Assembly (NCBI RefSeq): GCF_002802915.1
Contig: NZ_PEBJ01000001.1
Location: 1-64,000, forward strand
Length of the DNA stretch: 64,000 nucleotides
Source: Bifidobacterium felsineum
Lineage (GTDB): Bacteria > Actinomycetota > Actinomycetes > Actinomycetales > Bifidobacteriaceae
Direction of reading: 5' to 3'
Shown here: positions 9,333 through 18,054 of the stretch, piece by piece
Numbering within the stretch: position 1 is the first letter of the stretch
How the letters are laid out: the number at the start of each line of letters is the position of its first letter
Notes under the pieces: generated by a model
Databases searched by the model: none
What the model was told of the DNA's origin: nothing
The model's input: only the letters and a program-made list of their open reading frames with translations
Translations under genes and position numbers: made by a program

Positions 9333-11564
9333 ATGAGCGATTTGAACGCGTTGAATCTGGAACCAGGCGAAGTGGTAGGCGGCTACACGTTGATAGACCG
9401 TCTGGGCTCAGGTGCCATGGGCTCAGTGTGGCGCGTGCGCGATGACGGTGGCCAAACGTATGCGATGAAAATCCTGCGAGATTCGCTCGCCGATGATTCC
9501 GCCGCCGGCAACGGCAGCGGCAACGCGAGCGCAGCCAGCAATCCAGCACTCCGCGATCCGAATCTCAAGGAAGACGTGACCCCTCGCGAGCGTCTGCGTC
9601 GCGAAGCCATGGCATTGAAGAAGGTCAATCATCCAGGCGTCTGCGGCATTGTGGATATGGAGCTCGATGATTCGCTGGCATTCATCGTCACCGAGCTAAT
9701 AGAAGGCAAGAATCTTAAGGATGATGTGGCCATCAATGGCCGATATATTGGCGACGACCTCGAACGCTTGGCCCGCAAGCTCATTGAGGCCACGAAAGCC
9801 GTGCATGCGGCCGGTATTATCCACCGCGATATCAAGCCCACGAATGTGATGGTGTCGGCTACTGGTCCGGTGCTGGTGGATTTCGGCATCGCGATGGGCG
9901 AAGGGGAAAGCCATGTGACGCGTACCGGCCTGGTGATGGGTACGCCCGGCTTTATCGCCCCGGAGATCATCGATGGTGCTGAAGCCGACGATATGACCGA
10001 TTGGTGGTCGGTGGCTTCGGTGCTGGCTTTTGCGGCTACCGGAGCTCCGGTGTTCGGCACCAAACCGATGATGGCGGTGCTGGAGCGCGCGGCAGCCGGC
10101 AATGCGAATCTCACCGGATTGCCTGCCGGTACGTTGGCCGCATTTCGTTCGGCGTTGAACCCTGATCGTTCTCAACGCTGCACGCCGGATGAACTGTTGC
10201 ATGCGATTGCGTTGGATGCTTTGAATCCGATGGCCTGGCAGGGCGCTCCGGCTGGACCCTTTGGTGCCGGTGCCATTGCGGGGGCGCCGACTGCAATTGT
10301 GGCCGCACCCACTGAAGCGACCGAGGTGATGCCCCCTTTTGGTGCCGACGCTGAAGGCAACGGCACTTCAACCGCCGGCATGGCTACTGGCGCTGCCGAG
10401 CCCGACGAAAGCAACCCACGCACGCTGTGGCGCGCCGCCGACGCTATCCGCACCCGCACATTGCAGGCTGAGGATGCGCCCACGGTTGCCTCAAGCATCA
10501 ATACCGACGCGGCAACCGCCGTATTCCCGCATGTGGATGATCCCATTCAGCCCACACGCGTGATGCCGGACAACGCATCCGCCACGGCCCCTGAGCGCAC
10601 CACCATGCTTCCTGCGGAACCGACCACCCCGCTAACGCCGCCAGTTCCCCCGGAACCACCTGCCCCCTCATTCCCGCCCGCGGTCCCATCCTTCCTATCT
10701 CCGGTGCCATACACTGCACCAGATGCGCAGGTCACAACGGTCCAGCCGCCCATAAACCCAGCCGTGCGCCCTGCCGTGCAGCGCATGATCGACCAGACCG
10801 CTCAGGCGGCGCCTACGGAGGCCTTGGTGCAGAATCCAGCTGCACCCAACCCCGCCGATGTGCGTCGTGGCGCATACCTGCAACGCGGCACGCTGCCGCT
10901 GGCGCTCTTGGCCATACCGTTGGCTTTGCTTGCCGCCAGTTTCCCACTGCTCGCCATTGCAGCCGCGGCCATACTGCTGTGGCTGGTGCTGACCTTGGCG
11001 TACAACACGGAGTCGCAGCTCGAGCGCGAAGGCAGGCGCGGTGGCGAGCGCAAAGGCTCCGATACCTTGATTCGCGCGGCTTCGCTCCCCTGGCACATGG
11101 TCAAGGGACTACTGCTGTCGCTGCCTCGCCTGGTGCTGCTCATTATCATCGATATCGCCGGCACGGCGGCGGCCGCAATAGCACTGTCCTTGCCGATCGA
11201 GGCACCGATCATCTGGAATTTCACAGCCGACTGGACGGTTCCTGTACCACTGTTGATTGATGTGCCCTACTCCCCCTCAGGCTTGACACTCGGCGGATTC
11301 ATGGCCGTCGGCTGGCTGGTGACCGTGTTCGGACCTCAAGCCATGATGATGCGTTTGGGCGCCGGCGCATTGCGTGGATTAGCGCCCCGGCAACCAGGTA
11401 TCGCAACCGGGCTCGGCGCGTTCGGACAGTCTACGCAACCGGTCGCCGCGCCAGTTCGTGGGCGTCGCGGCACTGTGATGTTCACCATATGGCTGATTGT
11501 CACGCTGGCTCTCGCCGCTGTACCGCTGACCGGCATATCGATCAGCTGGATTCCGTTGGTATGA
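9333..11564 (+). CDS. Ser/Thr protein kinase with polytopic membrane C-terminus
   Basis: A 743-residue Hanks-type kinase. The catalytic domain occupies about 1-290: glycine loop GSGAMGSV (25-32), Lys46, Glu91 of helix C, HRDIKPTN with catalytic Asp166, DFG 183-185 and APE-type motif IAPE (208-211), so it should be active. About 40 Ala/Ser/Asn/Gly-rich residues are inserted between Lys46 and helix C. A long Pro/Ala-rich linker (about 300-520) follows, then roughly five hydrophobic helices rather than the single helix plus PASTA or sensor domain of PknB-type kinases. The start at 9333 is preceded by AGGA 8 nt upstream; an in-frame ATG at 9324 is possible. Substrates are unknown. Confidence 0.88.
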   Translation: MSDLNALNLEPGEVVGGYTLIDRLGSGAMGSVWRVRDDGGQTYAMKILRDSLADDSAAGNGSGNASAASNPALRDPNLKEDVTPRERLRREAMALKKVNHPGVCGIVDMELDDSLAFIVTELIEGKNLKDDVAINGRYIGDDLERLARKLIEATKAVHAAGIIHRDIKPTNVMVSATGPVLVDFGIAMGEGESHVTRTGLVMGTPGFIAPEIIDGAEADDMTDWWSVASVLAFAATGAPVFGTKPMMAVLERAAAGNANLTGLPAGTLAAFRSALNPDRSQRCTPDELLHAIALDALNPMAWQGAPAGPFGAGAIAGAPTAIVAAPTEATEVMPPFGADAEGNGTSTAGMATGAAEPDESNPRTLWRAADAIRTRTLQAEDAPTVASSINTDAATAVFPHVDDPIQPTRVMPDNASATAPERTTMLPAEPTTPLTPPVPPEPPAPSFPPAVPSFLSPVPYTAPDAQVTTVQPPINPAVRPAVQRMIDQTAQAAPTEALVQNPAAPNPADVRRGAYLQRGTLPLALLAIPLALLAASFPLLAIAAAAILLWLVLTLAYNTESQLEREGRRGGERKGSDTLIRAASLPWHMVKGLLLSLPRLVLLIIIDIAGTAAAAIALSLPIEAPIIWNFTADWTVPVPLLIDVPYSPSGLTLGGFMAVGWLVTVFGPQAMMMRLGAGALRGLAPRQPGIATGLGAFGQSTQPVAAPVRGRRGTVMFTIWLIVTLALAAVPLTGISISWIPLV

Positions 11565-11754
11565 CTGGGCCGACAGGCTATGATCGACAGTCCGCACTGT
11601 TCCGAGCAGCATGGTCGCCGTGCATGCGGCAATCGCCGGTGGACCCTGGCTTTCACATGGAATTCACCTCAAATAAGCTCTAAGCACACTCCTGCTCAAC
11701 ACTGGTCATTATTATTAGGCCCAGCATCCGCAAGTTCATGTTGAGGGGATTGTT

Positions 11755-12705
11755 ATGGTTGATTCCAAGCGTCAGGCCAAGCGCGCCACTCGCGCCGAGC
11801 GCCGCGCCGCAGAGGAAGCCGCACTGCAGGCTCAGGCAGCACAGGCGGCCAAGGAACGTAAGCAGCAGACCATTATCGGCATCATCGTGGTGGCTATTGT
11901 GGTGGCACTGGTGGCGGTGATCGGCGTGGTCATCTACCGCAACGTCACCAAAGACAGCGTGAGCGCGGACGCGGCATACAGCAAGATGCAGTCTGTGAAG
12001 ACCCAGCCCGCCAAGGCCGACGACAAGGGCGGATTCCTGCTCTCCAAGGATGGCTATGGCAAGAAGACGGCGGATGTGCCGACTGTCGGCATCTACATGG
12101 AACCGCTGTGCCCGGGCTGCGCTTCGGTGAACCGCCAGCTCGACCCCACGTTGGTCAAGATGATGAATGCCGGCCAGCTGAATCTAGAACTGCACTTCCT
12201 GAACTTCCAGGACAACAAGAGTTCCGACAACTACTCCAACCGCGCATTCAACGGTGCCATCTACATCGCCGAGCATGACAGCGATCCGAACCATCTGATG
12301 AACTACCTGTCCAACATCTACGCCGATGGTTTCCAGCCGGGCGAGCTTTCGAACTATGTGTCCGTGAAGAACAGCCAGCTCGAGGAACAGGCCGTGAAGG
12401 CAGGTGTGAGCGAGGATGTGGCCAAGGCCGCATTCAGCGGTAAGAACGAGTACGTGGAGTGGCTGTCCGCATCCAACGATTACACGATCAGCCGCCCGGA
12501 GCTCTTCTCGTCGTCCGGATCGTTCTCCTCCCCGACCCTGACCATCAACAACAATTACTGGAGCCTCAACAACATCACTTTGGCGAACACCACGATGGTG
12601 GACGGCTTCCTGAAGGCCGTTGGCCTGAAATCCGACCAGGTGGGTGTGGAAGGCAAGCTGCCCTCCATCGGCGCGGATAAGAAGCCGATCGACATCACCG
12701 CCTGA
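11755..12705 (+). CDS. Membrane-anchored DsbA-like thioredoxin-fold protein
   Basis: A 316-residue protein. A basic, Ala/Glu-rich stretch likely to form a coiled coil (1-37) precedes one membrane helix (39-61). The rest is an extracytoplasmic thioredoxin_4/DsbA-like domain with the active-site motif CPGC (Cys119, Cys122) in MEPLCPGCASVNRQ. It probably makes or shuffles disulfides in exported proteins, or acts as a reductant-linked partner. It resembles the actinobacterial anchored DsbA-like proteins with an N-terminal helix. The start has GAGGGGA 7 nt upstream. It lies downstream of the kinase gene with a 190-bp gap in which I see no other feature. Confidence 0.8.
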   Translation: MVDSKRQAKRATRAERRAAEEAALQAQAAQAAKERKQQTIIGIIVVAIVVALVAVIGVVIYRNVTKDSVSADAAYSKMQSVKTQPAKADDKGGFLLSKDGYGKKTADVPTVGIYMEPLCPGCASVNRQLDPTLVKMMNAGQLNLELHFLNFQDNKSSDNYSNRAFNGAIYIAEHDSDPNHLMNYLSNIYADGFQPGELSNYVSVKNSQLEEQAVKAGVSEDVAKAAFSGKNEYVEWLSASNDYTISRPELFSSSGSFSSPTLTINNNYWSLNNITLANTTMVDGFLKAVGLKSDQVGVEGKLPSIGADKKPIDITA

Positions 12706-12720
12706 TTGGCCCGATATCAA

Positions 12721-12768
12721 TGAGTGAGCCCCTTCATTCAGCATCCGCTGATTGGAGGGGCTCACTCA
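12721..12768 (+). terminator. Hairpin terminator after the DsbA-like gene
   Basis: The arms TGAGTGAGCCCCT (12721-12733) and its complement (12756-12768) form a 13-bp perfect stem 16 bp after the stop codon. A T-run is lacking, so its efficiency is uncertain. Confidence 0.55.
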
Positions 12769-12908
12769 TACCCTATGCGGGATGCAGCTTGAAGCATGTG
12801 TGCTACCTGTTTCGAACCGCTTCGACACAAGTACCACGCATTCCGCAACTGCTGGTATGCTAGTCATTTGTTCAAAACGTTTCATGAACAATGTTGTGTT
12901 TTGAATAT

Positions 12909-12982
12909 GCCTCTTTAGCTCAGATGGCCAGAGCGGCCGCCTTGTAAGCGGCAGGTCGTCGGTTCGATCCCGACAAGAGGCT
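12909..12982 (+). tRNA. tRNA-Thr (anticodon TGT)
   Basis: A 74-nt cloverleaf: acceptor GCCTCTT pairs with AAGAGGC, discriminator T. The D arm is GCTC...GAGC, the anticodon stem GCCGC/GCGGC encloses loop CTTGTAA (anticodon TGT), and the T arm GTCGG/CCGAC encloses TTCGATC. No CCA is encoded. The anticodon reads ACA threonine codons. Confidence 0.95.
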
Positions 12983-13059
12983 CGTTGCGCGAGAAAAAAG
13001 CGTATCATGGTAATGGGGATGCGCGGATGCTCCCGCGCATAGCAAGTCTTACTTTGAGT

Positions 13060-13182
13060 AAGTTCTCCAGGAGCCTTCCCCCAACTTATGGCTTCCTGGA
13101 ATGAGGGCGGAGCGTCCCCCAACCAGCTCCGCGCCTTCCAGGGGGCGGGACATCCCCTTCTCTCCCGCCCCCTTTTCTTTTA
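13060..13182 (+). ncRNA. Candidate 6C-like small RNA with C-rich hairpin loops
   Basis: Two consecutive hairpins both expose a TCCCCCAAC-type loop. Hairpin 1 is CCAGGAGCC (13067-13075) with GGCTTCCTGG (13090-13099); hairpin 2 is GCGGAGC (13107-13113) with GCTCCGC (13126-13132). A strong intrinsic terminator follows (13141-13172 plus T-run). Tandem hairpins with C-run loops are the hallmark of the 6C RNA of actinobacteria; here each run has five Cs rather than six. The RNA lies between tRNA-Thr and rpfB and overlaps no credible coding region. The 5' end is uncertain; another hairpin (ATGCGCGG/CCGCGCAT, about 13019-13040) lies just upstream. Confidence 0.6.
13141..13182 (+). terminator. Intrinsic terminator of the 6C-like RNA
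   Basis: GGGGGCGGGA (13141-13150) pairs perfectly with TCCCGCCCCC (13163-13172), followed by TTTTCTTTTT. This is a textbook rho-independent terminator. Confidence 0.85.
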
Positions 13183-13324
13183 CCTTCAAGCTTTTGGAAC
13201 GAAAGCGGCGAGGGAATGTTGTGTGCACCGAAACCGTAGGCTTGGCCGAACGGCCTTGAGTGCATCACGGCACATATATCATTCCTTCGCCGTGCATCAC
13301 TCAACAAGCATCCGGGCAGGTATG

Positions 13325-13376
13325 GTAACGGTGGCCTGCGAACGTGCCAGGCGAACCAGACCAGCCGTTACGATGG
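13325..13376 (+). other. Structured 5' leader of the rpfB-like gene (candidate)
   Basis: GTAACGG and CCGTTAC enclose an inner GCCTG...CAGGC stem about 40 nt upstream of the rpfB-like start. Leaders of rpf genes in some actinobacteria carry c-di-AMP (ydaO) riboswitches, but I could not match that consensus here. Between 13186 and 13324 I see nothing else. Confidence 0.25.
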
Positions 13377-13413
13377 TGGGCGGTAACTATTCGCAAATCA
13401 GGAAGAGATGGAC

Positions 13414-14946
13414 ATGGCACGGCGTTGGACCCCGCAGCGGTTTGTTACACTGCGTCGCATCCGCGTAATTGCTTGCGTTGTGGCGCTCACGGTGGCGATG
13501 GTGGGGTCGTTTGCCTTCACCGCGCGCAAATCGGTGGCCCTGAGCGTCAACGGCAAAACCACGCAGGTCACCACCTACGCCATGACCACAACACGTCTGC
13601 TGCAGGAGCAGGGCATCGACGTCAAGTCCCACGACATTGTGACCACGTCGTCCGGCGACCGTCTTGCCGACCACGCCGTAGTCACCGTACGCTCCGCGTA
13701 TCAAACCACCATCAATATCGACGGCACCGAGGTCCCGTTCTGGACCGTGGCCACCAGCGCCGACCAGCTGCTGGGCTTCTTCGAGGAGAACAACGCCCAG
13801 GCCAAAAAGATCACGGTGGATATCAATAACGTATACAACCAGCTCACCGGCGGACTGGTCATCAATCAGGACGGTCCGGTGACGGTCATCGCCGATGGCA
13901 AAACTTCCGAGGCTCCCAACGGCAAGCTGCCGGCCGCCTCCATCCTCGATTCCAAGGGCATCGTGCTGGGTAGGGAAGACCGCGTCAGTGTGGAGAAAGA
14001 TGGCGATCAGACCATTCTGCGCGTTAAGCGAGTCACCCATGGCGAGGAAACCCGCACTGTTCCGATCCCGTTCGATACCCAAACCATCATCGATCCGAAT
14101 CTCGACGAGGGGCAGACCGAAGTTCGCCAGCAGGGTGAGAACGGCGAGAAAACCCAGGTGTATAGCGTCACCTATGTGGATGGCGTGGCCGAATCGGAAA
14201 CGCTGAAATCCGAAACCATCACCAAGATGGCTATCGACCAGATCATCGCCGTGGGACCGGCCAAGCCGAAAACCGACGAGAATTCCAGCAGTTCCAACGA
14301 TTCTTCTTCTGGTTCCGGCAATTCCGGTAGCTCTGATGGCTCCAAGGATTCGGATACCAATGCGGATGCCGGATCGAATGATTCCAGCAAGAACGATTCC
14401 TCGTCCAACGGTAATGCCAACAACAATTCCGGAAGCAATTCCAGCAATTCCAACAGCGGCAATAATTCGGATTCCAGCAACAACAACGGCAATAATTCCG
14501 GGAATAACAGCTCGAATAGCAACAACGGCTCGAATAACTCCGGTAATGGTTCCAATAATTCGGGAAGCAATTCCAATAACAACAGCAGCAATAACAGCGG
14601 CTCGACCAATACCACGCCGTCCGGTCGCCTCTGGCATCCGACCGTGGCCCAAGCGCAATCCTATGCAGCCGGTGCCGCGGCGCAGCGTGGATGGACCGGA
14701 GCCGATTGGGATGCACTAGTGAAGCTTTGGAACCGAGAATCCGGCTGGAAGTGGTACGCCGAGAACAGTTCTTCCGGCGCCTATGGCATTCCGCAGGCGC
14801 TGCCGGCCAGCAAAATGGCGGTATTTGGAGATAATTACCGCGATGACGGCGCCGTGCAGATTGATTGGGGCCTGTGGTATATCGCGCAACGCTACGGCAG
14901 CCCGTCCGCGGCATGGCAACATTCCGAAGAAATCGGCTGGTACTGA
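13414..14946 (+). CDS. RpfB-like secreted cell-wall lytic protein (DUF348, G5, lysozyme-like domain)
   Basis: A 510-residue exported peptidoglycan-active protein. An N-terminal membrane/signal segment (16-36) is followed by DUF348 repeats (about 38-150), a G5 domain (about 185-262), and a roughly 125-residue Ser/Asn/Gly low-complexity linker (280-408). The C-terminal lysozyme-like domain has presumed catalytic Glu442 in NRESGWKWYA and SSGAYGIPQALP. It resembles RpfB in architecture, but its catalytic domain is of the transglycosylase (SLT-like) type rather than classic Rpf. ATG 13414 is preferred (AGGAAG 8 nt upstream); ATG 13408, two codons earlier, is possible. The order rpfB-rsmA-ispE is conserved in actinobacteria. 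Confidence 0.85.
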   Translation: MARRWTPQRFVTLRRIRVIACVVALTVAMVGSFAFTARKSVALSVNGKTTQVTTYAMTTTRLLQEQGIDVKSHDIVTTSSGDRLADHAVVTVRSAYQTTINIDGTEVPFWTVATSADQLLGFFEENNAQAKKITVDINNVYNQLTGGLVINQDGPVTVIADGKTSEAPNGKLPAASILDSKGIVLGREDRVSVEKDGDQTILRVKRVTHGEETRTVPIPFDTQTIIDPNLDEGQTEVRQQGENGEKTQVYSVTYVDGVAESETLKSETITKMAIDQIIAVGPAKPKTDENSSSSNDSSSGSGNSGSSDGSKDSDTNADAGSNDSSKNDSSSNGNANNNSGSNSSNSNSGNNSDSSNNNGNNSGNNSSNSNNGSNNSGNGSNNSGSNSNNNSSNNSGSTNTTPSGRLWHPTVAQAQSYAAGAAAQRGWTGADWDALVKLWNRESGWKWYAENSSSGAYGIPQALPASKMAVFGDNYRDDGAVQIDWGLWYIAQRYGSPSAAWQHSEEIGWY

Positions 14947-14988
14947 GAACCGGCACTCAAGACTGCACAGACTGCAAGGAACGATTCT

Positions 14989-15909
14989 ATGACCGACATC
15001 ACCAACACCACAGCTGGCCATCTGCTAGGAGCAGCGGATATCCGTCGCATCGCCGATGAAGCCGGCGTAAGCCCAACCAAGAAGTTCGGGCAGAATTTCG
15101 TTATCGATCCAGGTACTGTACGCCGCATTGTGCGCGAAGCCGGCGTCACAGGCAATGATCATGTGATGGAAGTCGGCCCTGGCTTGGGTTCGTTGACGTT
15201 GGCGATTCTGGAAACCGGCGCCGCAATGACCGCGGTAGAAATCGACCCTCCGCTGGCCGAGCGTCTGCCCAGCACCGTTGCGGAATTCATGCCTGAAGCC
15301 GTAGACCGCTTGAACGTGGTCAATCGCGATGCATTGACCGTGACCTCTGACAATGTGCCGGATTTCAACGGCGATGATTCTTTCACGCTGGTGGCTAATT
15401 TGCCGTACAATGTGGCGACTCCGATTCTGCTCACCTTGTTGGAGCGTTTCGATAACCTCGGCTCATTTCTGGTCATGGTGCAAAAGGAGGTTGCCGACCG
15501 GCTTGCGGCCAAACCAGGCTCAAAGATTTATGGCACTCCGAGTGTGAAACTCGCATGGTACGGCACGGCCGAACGCGTGGGCACAATCGGCCGTAACGTG
15601 TTCTGGCCGGCACCAAATGTGGATTCCGCGCTGGTCAAATTCACCCGATTCGCCGCTGACGACCCCGCCAACCCGGCAGTGGGCGAACATGCCCCGCAAC
15701 GCGCGCTGGTATTCCAGCTCATCGATGCCGCATTCGGTCAGCGCCGTAAGACGCTGCATGCGGCATTGAAGCGTCTCGTCTCAGCGCAAGCCTTCGAAGC
15801 AGCCGGCATCGATCCGACCCGCCGTGGCGAAACGCTGACGATTACCGAGTTCGCCGCCTTGGCCGCCGCGGTACAGCGTCAGAACATCCAGTCCGAAGAG
15901 GCGGAATAA
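14989..15909 (+). CDS. rsmA: 16S rRNA dimethyladenosine transferase RsmA (KsgA)
   Basis: A 306-residue enzyme that dimethylates two adjacent adenosines in the 3' terminal hairpin of 16S rRNA (m6,2A1518/1519 in E. coli numbering), using SAM. Visible signatures are KKFGQNFVIDP near the start, the SAM-binding VMEVGPGLGSLT, VEIDPPLAERL and the catalytic NLPYN motif. Length is slightly above the bacterial norm. The start codon follows AAGGAACG; the gene begins 42 bp after rpfB and its stop overlaps the ispE start (TAATG), indicating translational coupling. Confidence 0.96.
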   Translation: MTDITNTTAGHLLGAADIRRIADEAGVSPTKKFGQNFVIDPGTVRRIVREAGVTGNDHVMEVGPGLGSLTLAILETGAAMTAVEIDPPLAERLPSTVAEFMPEAVDRLNVVNRDALTVTSDNVPDFNGDDSFTLVANLPYNVATPILLTLLERFDNLGSFLVMVQKEVADRLAAKPGSKIYGTPSVKLAWYGTAERVGTIGRNVFWPAPNVDSALVKFTRFAADDPANPAVGEHAPQRALVFQLIDAAFGQRRKTLHAALKRLVSAQAFEAAGIDPTRRGETLTITEFAALAAAVQRQNIQSEEAE

Positions 15910-16874
15910 TGGTTGCCGCGATGCAGACGATGCAAACAACCCCACGGGTGGAGGATTTCTATACCCAGCATCTCGAACAGACGCGATCATTGACCGTTCG
16001 CGTGGATTGCCCGGCGAAAACCAATCTCACACTCGAGGTAGGCCCCACGCATGAGGAATGGGGTGGCCGCCATGCCTTGGATACGATCTATTGCGCGGTC
16101 GGCGTATATGACACGGTAACCGCCACGGCGAAGGCCCCCGGTAGCGGATTCTCTCTGGATCTTGAAGGTACACATCTGGGTGATCTGGCCTCTTCGAGCA
16201 GTGATATGCGCCGCAATCATGCGGTGCTGGCATTGTTCGCCATGGCGCAGGCCGCCAATCGCGAACCGGATGTGGCTCTTACCATCACCAAACGCATTCC
16301 CGTGGGTGCCGGCTTGGGCGGAGGGTCCGCTGACGCCGCCGCCGCGATTCTGGCCATCGACCGACTGTGGGAGCTCAATTGGCCGATTGAACGACTGAGT
16401 GAAATCGCAGCCACCTTGGGCGCCGATATGCCGTTTTGTCTGACCGGCGGACTGGCTCATGGCACTGGTTTCGGCGAACAAATCGAGGATATCGAAGCCG
16501 GCAGCGACCGTGCGCATGATCTCGAAGCGCAAGGATTCACCGGCGAAGTACTGGTAGGCGCATATCACGCGCAATTAAGCACTCCGGAGGTGTATCACAC
16601 CTTTGATGTGGTCGGTGCCGGAGAAGGGGACCATAATCATCTGCAGGCTGCGGCAATCAGTTTGCACCCGCGCAGTGGCAGGGCCATCGAGGCGGCGCTC
16701 AAGGCCGGAGCGCGGCATGCATTCGTCTCTGGGTCAGGACCCTCGGTGGTTGCTTTTGTGCCGGATCATGCAACCGCCCAGAGAATTATCGATGCTTGGA
16801 TGCAACAGGATGCAGCCGACCGCATCATCCGCGCCAAGGCGCCGGCCACACCAATAATCGGCGTCACCCAGTGA
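15909..16874 (+). CDS. ispE: 4-diphosphocytidyl-2-C-methyl-D-erythritol kinase IspE
   Basis: A 321-residue GHMP-family kinase of the non-mevalonate isoprenoid pathway, phosphorylating CDP-methylerythritol with ATP. It shows the N-terminal PAKTNLTLEVG motif, the ATP-binding loop PVGAGLGGGSADAAA and the C-terminal VSGSGPSVVA motif. The first 35 residues, before the usual start of homology, are an extension; a later start (for instance the ATG at 15921) cannot be excluded. The ATG overlaps the rsmA stop by one base. Undecaprenyl and quinone precursors depend on this pathway. Confidence 0.94.
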   Translation: MVAAMQTMQTTPRVEDFYTQHLEQTRSLTVRVDCPAKTNLTLEVGPTHEEWGGRHALDTIYCAVGVYDTVTATAKAPGSGFSLDLEGTHLGDLASSSSDMRRNHAVLALFAMAQAANREPDVALTITKRIPVGAGLGGGSADAAAAILAIDRLWELNWPIERLSEIAATLGADMPFCLTGGLAHGTGFGEQIEDIEAGSDRAHDLEAQGFTGEVLVGAYHAQLSTPEVYHTFDVVGAGEGDHNHLQAAAISLHPRSGRAIEAALKAGARHAFVSGSGPSVVAFVPDHATAQRIIDAWMQQDAADRIIRAKAPATPIIGVTQ

Positions 16875-16920
16875 CGCTAATGTAGCAACAAGCCTCTTAT
16901 GAGTGAAGGAAGTTAAAACG

Positions 16921-17550
16921 ATGCCGCAACAGATTGACGAACGTCAGGCCCGCAAACGTTATGTGCGTCGCCGCCAAACCGTCGTATTTTCCATCAGTGG
17001 CGTGGTGCTGGCAGTCGCACTGGTCATCTCCCTGCTGTTCAACTTCCATGTGGGAGGTTTGGGTCTGGTGTCCACTCCGCTGGCCGAACCGAACTTCGGC
17101 AACCCGGCACCGTGCGCGGTGAAAGGCGAGGACGGCAAGGCCAAGTATGTGACGAACGCGACCATTGGCGTTCGCGTGCTGAATGGCACTTCCCATTCCC
17201 AGTTCGCCGCAGCTGTAAGCAGCGCATTGGGCGTGCGTGGATTCGACATGCAGGAAACCGGCAACTTCTCCTCCACCAATGTGGAGCGCACGACGATTTA
17301 TTTCGGTAAGAACGCTATCAATCAGGCGTATACGGTAGCCGGCAACTTCACTGATGCAACGATGATCATGACCGCGCGCGAGGATCAGCTGGTCGATGTG
17401 GTGCTCGGTGCTACCTTCAATGATTTGAAGGATGAGAAGCAGTCTCCTCAGGAAGGCAAGGAAATCACCAGTATCGAAGGCTGCCAGGCTGCCGATAAAA
17501 TGACCAACCTTCCGGCCGATACCAAGCACAACGCGTATCCGGCACAGTGA
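16921..17550 (+). CDS. LytR C-terminal domain protein, single membrane anchor
   Basis: A 209-residue protein with a short cytoplasmic basic segment, one membrane helix (about 20-42) and an extracytoplasmic LytR_C domain (about 75-170; starts TIGVRVLNGTSHSQF). LytR_C domains occur alone or attached to LCP wall-polymer ligases; the function of the standalone form is unsettled. I placed the start at 16921 because AAGGAAG lies 8 nt before it; an in-frame ATG at 16903 lacks such a site. It follows ispE by 46 bp and is ended by a strong terminator, so it closes the rpfB-rsmA-ispE transcription unit. Confidence 0.82.
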   Translation: MPQQIDERQARKRYVRRRQTVVFSISGVVLAVALVISLLFNFHVGGLGLVSTPLAEPNFGNPAPCAVKGEDGKAKYVTNATIGVRVLNGTSHSQFAAAVSSALGVRGFDMQETGNFSSTNVERTTIYFGKNAINQAYTVAGNFTDATMIMTAREDQLVDVVLGATFNDLKDEKQSPQEGKEITSIEGCQAADKMTNLPADTKHNAYPAQ

Positions 17551-17565
17551 TCATCCAATCGTACG

Positions 17566-17605
17566 AATAAGAAAGAGGCAGCCACCAGGCTGCCTCTTTC
17601 TTATT
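17566..17605. terminator. Bidirectional intrinsic terminator
   Basis: The 18-bp perfect arms 17566-17583 and 17588-17605 enclose ACCA, with A-rich and T-rich flanks on the two sides. It ends the rpfB-to-LytR_C unit and insulates the repeat element to its right. Confidence 0.9.
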
Positions 17606-17630
17606 ACCTGACCGTATTATCGGATCGTCC

Positions 17631-17723
17631 TGCGGCCGATGGATCTTCCCTCAGGCATATGCCCGCTTTTCTTCTCTCCTGCCGCCATTGCTGCGCAATG
17701 GCACCTCCCTCATCAGAGGGAGG
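17631..17723 (+). repeat. Four-hairpin repeat unit L1 (outer left, subtype B)
   Basis: One copy of a repeat unit made of successive short hairpins: (GATCG/CCGAT), (AGGC/GCCCG region), GCCATTGC/GCAATGGC, and CTCCCT-CATCAG-AGGGAG. It corresponds to the 55501-55603 copy in having the variant CACCTCCCTCATCAGAGGG junction instead of CAGCTCCCTCATC. It is inverted relative to L2 at 17939. Confidence 0.7.
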
Positions 17724-17768
17724 CAATGCAGCGGGCTCCCTCTGATGGGATCGAACCGTGAAGCGTAC

Positions 17769-17863
17769 CGTCCAGTGGACGGTAGGTGAGGTGTTTGACG
17801 ACAGTCAAGCCAGCAAATCACAGGCAACGTGGCGGCATACATCGATAACGGAAAGCATAGATG
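17769..17863 (+). repeat. Left arm of long inverted repeat between units
   Basis: The segment starting GACGGTAGGTGAGGTG and ending near ACGGAAAGCATAGATG recurs in inverted orientation at 18555-18634 with only small indels. Each flank of the DUF559 gene thus carries not just the terminal units but the same inter-unit spacer, showing that the two flanks are inverted copies of one doublet. Confidence 0.75.
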
Positions 17864-17938
17864 ATTGTCAGTCTTGGGTCCCTCTGACGAGGGGGCTGTC
17901 GCGTTGCCGACGCGGTAGACGCATTGTGTCTACCTTGG

Positions 17939-18039
17939 CTCCCTCTGATGAGGGAGCTGTCAGCCGTGAGGCTGACTGAGGGAGAGAAGAAGAGCAGGCT
18001 TCAGCCTGCGGAAGAATCTATCGGCCGCAGGACGATTCC
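17939..18039 (-). repeat. Four-hairpin repeat unit L2 (inner left, subtype A)
   Basis: A near-complete copy reading CTCCCTCTGATGAGGGAG, GTCAGCC/GGCTGAC, GAGAGAAG, GCAGGC/GCCTGC, AGAATCTATCGGC and GATTCC. It matches R1 (18439-18542) in reverse complement, except for paired changes inside stems. It ends 15 bp before the DUF559 start. A degenerate partial copy (CCCTCTGACGAGGGGGCTGTCG) precedes it at about 17880-17901. Confidence 0.75.
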
Positions 18040-18054
18040 ACAGCCCGTCACCAT

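Noticed and set aside
13186..13413. c-di-AMP (ydaO) riboswitch before the rpfB-like gene
   Set aside because: The region folds into hairpins, but the conserved ydaO sequence elements could not be found by eye; a covariance-model search would decide.
14280..14620. Ser/Asn repeat tract in the rpfB-like gene as a tandem repeat locus or sequencing artefact
   Set aside because: The reading frame is kept throughout, codons vary, and such linkers are common between G5 and catalytic domains.
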